A DNA stretch of 64,000 bases. Origin: Micropterus salmoides. Taxonomy: Eukaryota > Chordata > Actinopteri > Centrarchiformes > Centrarchidae. The notes under the pieces are model-generated. The model saw only the letters and a program-made list of their open reading frames with translations. It did no database searches and had not been told where the DNA came from. The stretch spans positions 11,790,242 through 11,854,241 of the forward strand of contig NW_024040041.1 in assembly GCF_014851395.1 (NCBI RefSeq), read 5' to 3'. Position 1 is the first letter of the stretch, and each line of letters begins with the position of its first letter. Both the position numbers and the translations under genes were made by a program. Shown here one piece after another: positions 57,236 through 64,000 of this stretch.

Positions 57236-58429
57236 ACAGTCAAATATAACAAAAGTAGAAAGTTTAATATTGTACTGACAACATTTTAGTCTGGCTTGGT
57301 TGTGTCTCATGTAGTACATTTTGTCCATGATTACCATTTCTATGGCTCTGTCTCATTCAATTTCATTTAATTAAGCAATTAAATTTTGCTCCTGAAAGGA
57401 GGTGAGAAACTATATACACTCCTACTCTCTTTCACTCACTGCTACATCTACCTCTCTCCCTTCCTCTGTCTTTCTTTCACTCTATCCACCTTTCCTTGCC
57501 TCCTTTCATCCATCCTGTTTAAGATGGAAATAAGTTTACCTGCAAGCAGAAGAATAATAATTATTATTAAATACTGTGTGTGTGCAGGAATGGACGTGTA
57601 TGTGCTGGTAGAAGGAAACAGTTCAGTGAAAGACTCGCACAGATAACACAGAGACCACCCTGAAATGGAAAGTAATTTCTAAGCATTTCACAACATAACT
57701 GGAACTTTGAAATTAGAGATGCTGAATAATCATATTCCATTATATGTTGTCATGACAGTTTAGGATATGTGTTGGATTCTCCACAGTTCTTCAGTGTTTC
57801 TTCTTGCTAAGTGTGTCTAGGGTCCAAGTGTGCTGCAATTATCCATGACTCTCCAAAGCCATCAATTCTTGCATGAAAACACACCTCAAACCAGCTTTAA
57901 AGATACACTCTATTATTTGTTTTGTAGTGTCCAAATGATAAAGTTAGTGGGCATGAGATATTTTGTCTTTCTTGTCCCTTCATTCTCCTTTTTTATAAAT
58001 CAACAGCGAATGTGATGACCGCACCAAGATGTGAAGGGTCCCAGTGCAGCTTTAATATGAAATATATCAACAGTTATTATCTAACTCTGCAAAGCACAAG
58101 ATACAGCAGTAGCTGAGAGGCTCTATAGAGAAAGCAATCTAGTGACCATAATGTTATCTCACAGCAGCTGGGAGACTGTGGGTGTGGAAGGTGAATGAGG
58201 ACGGTGCTGGCTACCGAACATCCCTTTAGGTAGAGTTCACCATCATCTCTCAGGTGTGAATGTGTGTAACTGTGATGAAGGGCACTGCTGGAGAAGAAAA
58301 TAAGTATGCATGCTAGTAAGGATTCAAAGTACTGTGCAATATACAACTGCAGACTGCAGTGTCATCATTCAAACCCATTGAAGATCACAGTAGGTTTTGA
58401 TTCTTTTAGCAACTTACCACTGAATGAGA

Positions 58430-58521
<92 letters not shown>
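58430..58521 (+). repeat. Compound (TG)10-(GA)36 microsatellite
   Basis: TG units at 58430-58450 pass directly into about 36 uninterrupted GA units to 58521. Confidence 0.97.
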
Positions 58522-58525
<4 letters not shown>

Positions 58526-58604
58526 AACTGGACTCAATAAATATTGTTCCAGGAGTGAAGTCATCTGACATTTAAGAATCAGCCAGCCATGGCCAGCAAG
58601 AGTG

Positions 58605-58642
<38 letters not shown>
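58605..58642 (+). repeat. (TG)19 microsatellite
   Basis: An uninterrupted TG run. Confidence 0.95.
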
Positions 58643-58646
<4 letters not shown>

Positions 58647-58758
58647 AGACAGGAGAGCCCAGAGGGCACGTAGCTCAGACAGAGTCATTATTTAGTAACA
58701 CACAGATGACGAGGTGGCCTTAACAGGGACTGCAAATGTACATAAGCATGTACAAACA

Positions 58759-58797
58759 CCAACACACACAAACACACACACACACACACACACACAA
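58759..58797 (+). repeat. (CA)n microsatellite
   Basis: CA units with one AAAC interruption. Confidence 0.9.
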
Positions 58798-60370
58798 GTA
58801 GACACACAGAACACACACTTACATATTACATTTATAATACCTGAGGTGTCAGGATTTTAACGAGAAACATCAGTAAGGTTTCTTTGATGTTTAAAGGGGA
58901 CGTAACAATGACGTTATCCAGCCACCTTATCCATTGGCTAGCGTTCTCTGTCTCCTTCATGAGCATACCATAATTAATGACCATAATTAACAGGATACAA
59001 ATGTTATTCTGCCCTGAACTGGAGGAATTGATTCTGAAAAGAATATGCACTATATCATTAGCTAAATGAATAAATGCAAATGTAAATCATTACATAAAAA
59101 TAATGGTAAAACAATGGGGAGTGGAAGCTATTATATGTGTACATGCATTAGGATCATCTTGACAAGCTGGTGAAATAGATCTTAAAGTTACTCTTTATAA
59201 GACAACAAATGTTAGGGAAAAACAAATAAAAAGAAAACCATATTTTACCAATAAATCATGAACATATTTATTTTCAAGCCTTAGCACATCATACAATACA
59301 TATGATACATGTAGCACAGACCACATAATCACAAGTATGGTACAACCACTTTTTTGTATTTCACATTGAGTTTGTGTGCAACACAACACAGCAGTTTCTT
59401 GTAACTGCAAATGATGAGTGAATTGCTCATGGAAAAAAATCACTGTCGACATGTTTATCTTTTTCACTGAAGTGAAAGAAAACACTTCGCTGAAGAAGTT
59501 AACATCATAATTACAACCGGTTTATGTCAACAACACTGTTTATAGTTTAGAAATGAGATGTTCTCATTTTGGTCTTCTTAGTATAGTTGAGTTTAACTGA
59601 CAGTAATGCACTGATGTCAAAGGGCGTGATAGTCAAGAACAAAAACAAACATTTAACACTGGTGCAGTGAATATTATATGTTATATATATATTATATATA
59701 TATTGTTCTTTTACAGTGATTGAGTAAATTTTTTTTTATTGATAATGCATTATTTGCAACATTATGCAGCTTCATTTCAAGTGTCATTGAATGCGTTCAC
59801 ATAGCACACTGGTGCAATGTTCAGGTCAGTGTGTTGTGAAGAGATTTTGGATTGTATTAGTGAAGGAGTCTTATCCTTAGTTTGACTTTACGACCTAACC
59901 CTGGGAGAAACTGCATGGTAAAATGGCAAACACACACACACATATGCATATACACAAACAAACAGACATTGCTGGAGGCAAGGGCTGATGTACACCACTC
60001 TGTGATCGTAAGCCAATGGGGTAGGAGGGAGGAAGAGGGAGAGAAAGAAGCCTAGAGAGTCAGCACAGCTAAAATTACAGCCCTGTCACACCAAATCAGT
60101 GCAGATGACTGTGTGTGTGTGTGTGTGTGCGTGCGCGCGCTTGTCTGCAAGTGAGAGAGGAAGTGTTGTGTTTGGCTCAGCCTAAAGACATTGGGAAAAA
60201 GTAAACAAAACAAACACACATAGATACACACATGCATACTGTACACACACGTGTATGCACAAGCATGCATGATGATGTTCTGCAGTCAATAGAGATTATG
60301 TGACCGGTGGATGAGAGCAGGGGCAGAGTCTGTCCGGGCCTCTATTATCTACTAAACCCCCCCCCCCCAC

Positions 60371-60401
<31 letters not shown>

Positions 60402-62039
60402 TGGTAGATTCACTTATAATCCGATCAGGTCCAAATGTAAATTTCAAAATGACTTTGTTACCAAATGAGTAAATGAGTATTCACTCTCAAGTTTTTCTCG
60501 CTTTTCAAGCGATGTGCTAAAAAGTTTTTTTTCAAAGTCGAATTCTATTTCCTAATCTGAATGTAAGAGGAAGCTAGACCTCTCTATCTCCATCTTTGTC
60601 TCTGTGACAAACACAAACAAATATGCAAAAACAAGACTGTATGTACACACACACACACACACAGACACACACACTGTGAGCTAATATGGCTATGGCTCTA
60701 CCGTATGCTGGAACAGGTGGTTGCTCTCACAGCGTCTCTCACTGCATTTCCTACTTAGCATCAAAGAATAGCTCAGCCCTCACAGTTCAGACTCATGCTA
60801 ACTGGGAACCATTAGTCTCTTTCCTATTGGTGTCATCGTTCAACACCTGTCAGCCAGTTCATTTGTCAATACTGTTTCTAAATGTTTATGCTGTGAGGGT
60901 TTTAAGTAGATGCTTCTACCTTTTGAAAATATAGATAAAATACGTGCTGAACGTCTTCTGTCTATTCACAGAAAACGCTTGAAATACTGCATATCAGTGG
61001 TTACAACTCCTTCTTTCTGTCTGTCATCCATCAGCCTATATTATCTACCTTAATGAGCTAGTATCTTTTCTTTTTTTGAAGAGGTAATCCCAGTCTTGCT
61101 ACCTCCTAATAATCACTGTGTCTGTACATTACAATTATCAAAACTAACCTCTCTAAAATGTTTGCATTGTTGAAAGAGCTAAAAAAAATGGATTCAGAAA
61201 TTTAGATATTTTTAGTTTAGCTATAATAGACAACATGCAACATTTACCTACAAATTAAATGAACACATAATGAAACAAATTAAAGTCTAACCAGTATGTG
61301 ATTCAGAATCAAATAAGGGACATATTTAGCACCCTGTCAACCCCAGACATGCTTAATCTGGGATGCTGAGAATAAACCTAGTCAGTGAGTCAATAAAATG
61401 ACAACCCACCTAGCTTCACCTGGGTGCTGGTCCACATCCTACCCTGACGTCTGACCTCCTCCGTGTGATGTGAGAAGAGCAGAAAGTCAATGAAGCTCAA
61501 TAGGAATTAAAACTAAATTGTCTTGTGCATGTGTGAGTACGAGGTGTTATGTTTTCATGTGTGTCTGCTCTGTGTGTGTGTGAGAGAGTATGTGTTGACA
61601 TTGATGAATGAGCCCTACATCAGAGCAATCTTCTACCATGGCTCTATTAAACAACCACAAATCACTTCGGGAAACATGTTTTTGAAGAGGGCCTCCAATG
61701 CCAAATGTTGTCTTGTGTGAGTGCATCTATGCATAAATCAGTGAGGATTGGTTAGGTTTTTTTTTCTATTTTCTGTGTGTGTGTTTATGTGTGTACAACA
61801 TGCAAATTGTTTGTGTGTGTGTGTGTGTGCATGCATTGCCTGCCTGACTTGCAATATTCCTATGGTGCGTCCATTGAGTCCAGTGTATCTGAAAGTGACG
61901 GATTAGTCTCTCTAGACGATGGTTTACAAGCACCACTAATTCTCTCACAAATATGTTAAGTTGTTGCATCTGACTTGTGAAGACATTTTAGCCATGCTAG
62001 CCATGTGGCTCAATGAATAGCAATGTTGGTCAGCTGATT

Positions 62040-62420
62040 GTTCCAACACTTTGGTCCATACTGAAATGTCTCAACAACTATTCGATGGATTGGTCTCCAG
62101 ATGAACGTGTCCTTCTACTGCTGGTGTTAGCTTGACTATTCCTCCACTGCCATCATGATGACACTTTTAGTTAGTTAGTAAGTGAAATGCCTCAATGACT
62201 ATTGGATGGATTGCCATGAAATGACACATTCATGTACCTCAGATGAATCTCAGTGACTCAGATGATCACATTTCGTTTAGGACATTTTTGTTGCCTAAAC
62301 CTAAGCAAACTACTAAATTAACCACATGTTTATGTCAAGTAACGTATGTGATGTGACGTAAGTAATGTAGCTCATATGTGTCATTTTGGGGGGCATGGAT
62401 GAACAACCTATGTTGTCTTT
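62040..62420. repeat. Dispersed-repeat piece with a 120-bp internal duplication
   Basis: tgaaatgtctcaacaactat then tcgatggattg (62062) recurs as tgaaatgcctcaatgactat then tggatggattg (62183). The following part holds ttgcctaaacctaagcaaac (62291), related to 24072-24092. The first motif is a familiar fish repeat. No termini seen. Confidence 0.5.
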
Positions 62421-63477
62421 TAGGTGGGAGGACTTCACAACCTCACAGAGCTGCCACCATGGCCGTAGACTCTTAGTCTGTTACGTTAGTTGTGGATGAT
62501 AATTCTGATAATTACTGGATGTCAAGGAAATTTTGTCATATTGTGACGTAATATTGTACATATATTAGTACTCAATATATTTAAAAGCAATATATTTAAA
62601 AGCATAGTACAATACTTTTCACATATGTAAAGCTGAACATGAGGAAGAAATTTTATTAGTTTTTAACAACAATTTGCTTGGAATCTGCATTTTGTTAAAA
62701 GGTAACACGATATCATCATTAAATCATGTTATAATTTGAATTAAAGTAAATAAATGATAATACTGCATGTGTGTGCGCGGGCCAGTGGGTATGGGGTAAA
62801 TAAGGTCCAGTTCGACAGTTACCTTCACTGTGTTCTTTCTGAAGGGCAAACGGCCAGCGTCACTTGGCCCCATGGGAAATATTCCTGTTCTAAACCTGGA
62901 AACAGTGTGGAGATTGTTCCTTTCATCTCCCTCTCTTTCGTTCCCTATTTTCTCCCATCTCCTCATTGCCTTTTTTTTTTACAATCTCTCCCCGGCTTTT
63001 CTTCACTCTCTAACTCTCTCATCTCTTTCATAGCACCTGTAATTCCTGCCTTCTCCCCTAATCAGATCCTAATAAGAAAAAGCTTGCAGATGTCAGCACT
63101 AGTTAATTAATGCTCTCTTACTCTTCGCTCTCGCTGTCTCTCTCAATCTCTGACTCTCTCTCACTCACTCACTCACTCACAACGCACACACACATGCATG
63201 CGAACATTTTATTTCATAGCCAGAGTGAGCAGTGAAAAGGATTTCTCTTATGCAGTCATACTTCTGATTCTGTAGGGTGATAATGGAGCTCAGTATAATA
63301 ATAATTAAGGTCAGTAATGTGGACACAACATTCTAGAGTTAACTTGATTTTAGTGGATCTGATACATTAACCTTTTGTAATTTTTCAAGGCAGTTTATTT
63401 CATTTTGTTTATCAGCTAAATTTTCCTTTGGCAAAAAATGTAGTTGATCTGTGTCATGCCCTGCTCCCGCACTTAGG
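62421..63477. other. No gene seen
   Basis: AT-rich sequence, then a C/T-rich stretch at 62920-63020 and an ACTC run near 63163-63180. The 118-codon frame at 62754-63110 is C/T-driven. Confidence 0.45.
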
Positions 63478-63861
63478 TCATGTATTAAGTTTTTGTCTGT
63501 AGCCACTTCGTGTTTTTTTTGGGTTGCTCATCTTGTGTCTCGTTTCAGGTCTTTGTCTGCCTTCCCCCCTTGTGTGATTACCTGTCCCTGCCCTAATGTG
63601 CTCCACCTGTGACTTATTGGCTTTTTTGCTTAGGAAGGTTCCTAAATGAGTGGTGAACTGGAAGTATTCATGTGGCAGCCATGATAAGAGCTGGTCAAAT
63701 TCTCTAAAAGCTAAGGAAAGGAGCCTCATTGCTTTCTTTCTTATCTCCTTTAGCATATGGTTCACCGGACAATCCTTTACGAAAGGAAACGAGATAATGC
63801 CGTCCCACACTTCCTTGTGGCAGCAACACTTAAAGCGACGCATGTTCTCAAACTCAAACAA
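63478..63861 (-). other. Unidentified 127-codon open frame, possibly repeat-derived
   Basis: It starts MFEFENMRRFKCCCHKEVWD and its first 75 residues are of ordinary composition (then VNHMLKEIRKKAMRLLSLAF), while the last 45 are basic and low in complexity. I cannot tie it to a family. The DNA phrasing seems familiar from fish dispersed repeats, so it is more likely a mobile-element scrap than a host gene. Overlapping plus-strand frames are equally open. After it, 63862-64000 shows nothing I can name. Confidence 0.3.
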
Positions 63862-64000
63862 TAAAATCCATTTGCAAAATTTTATTATCTTTTTTATTTT
63901 GGTTTGTTTTCTTTTGGCTTTGCTGTAATTTCATGTTGTTTCAACAAATATGCTATAAAGTTTTGTATTAGAATTTTCTGCAACAGAAAAACCATGACGG

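Larger units (their letters stand above)
57236..62039. other. No gene seen; microsatellites
   Basis: Apart from the dinucleotide tracts listed separately, the sequence looks unique and AT-rich. Short alternating CA/TG runs occur at about 60110-60140, 60371-60399, 60645-60675 and 61815-61830. A poly-C of about 12 precedes the CA run at 60357. No repeat termini, RNA gene or exon recognised. Confidence 0.5.

Noticed and set aside
58306..58669. Arg-Glu and Leu-Ser repeat frames over the GA tract
   Set aside because: Simple-sequence translation artefacts.
1..64000. CRISPR array or bacterial operon features
   Set aside because: No regularly spaced repeats with unique spacers; sequence is clearly from a vertebrate.

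Overview
The window looks like non-coding, repeat-dense DNA from a ray-finned fish, probably a percomorph. The basis is the mixture of transposon families: an L2-clade LINE with an esterase-like ORF1, a Rex1-like LINE 3' end, two Tc1 elements of fish type, several hAT ends, a PIF/Harbinger-type element, a DIRS-type tyrosine-recombinase retrotransposon, a DANA/Mermaid-like SINE and a short TTAA-flanked repeat that I associate with perciform fish. Many (CA)n tracts fit the same picture. I recognise no host gene, exon, tRNA, rRNA or CRISPR array. All recognisable protein-coding sequence belongs to broken mobile elements. The window could be a gene desert or a very large intron.

Layout. 1-5000: a LINE/SINE tail, an unclassified repeat with a perfect hairpin, then a nearly full-length L2-clade LINE on the minus strand (about 640-4960). 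5000-16300: microsatellites, a 2.1-kb composite repeat bounded by long inverted repeats and containing a GC-rich block, two hAT-like pieces and a LINE reverse transcriptase scrap. 16313-17913: a complete Tc1 element whose transposase shows one frameshift. 24977-28193: a TA-flanked inverted-repeat element split by a second, more decayed Tc1 (25181-26737). 28786-29880: a TTA-flanked PIF/Harbinger-like element. 30681-32134: the remains of a DIRS-type element whose recombinase stops before its catalytic part and runs into an inverted-repeat end.

32300-43030: short non-autonomous elements, a region rich in GAGATCTC, a second L2 3' end and a Rex1-like tail. 48094-50643: a three-level nest, with a tRNA-derived SINE inside a gag-like retroelement inside a hAT-like element with an 8-bp target duplication. 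51949-57235: a TTAA-flanked repeat, a hAT element with a decayed transposase, and related hAT-like ends. 57236-64000: mostly unique sequence with microsatellites and two dispersed-repeat pieces.

The elements do not form a pathway. What they offer is an insertion history, since nesting and target duplications give relative ages. I found no convincing new system. The best leads are the triple nest, the rearranged DIRS end, the Tc1-in-TIR nest, and the 2.1-kb inverted-repeat composite. Family names come from recalled motifs, not from a database search.
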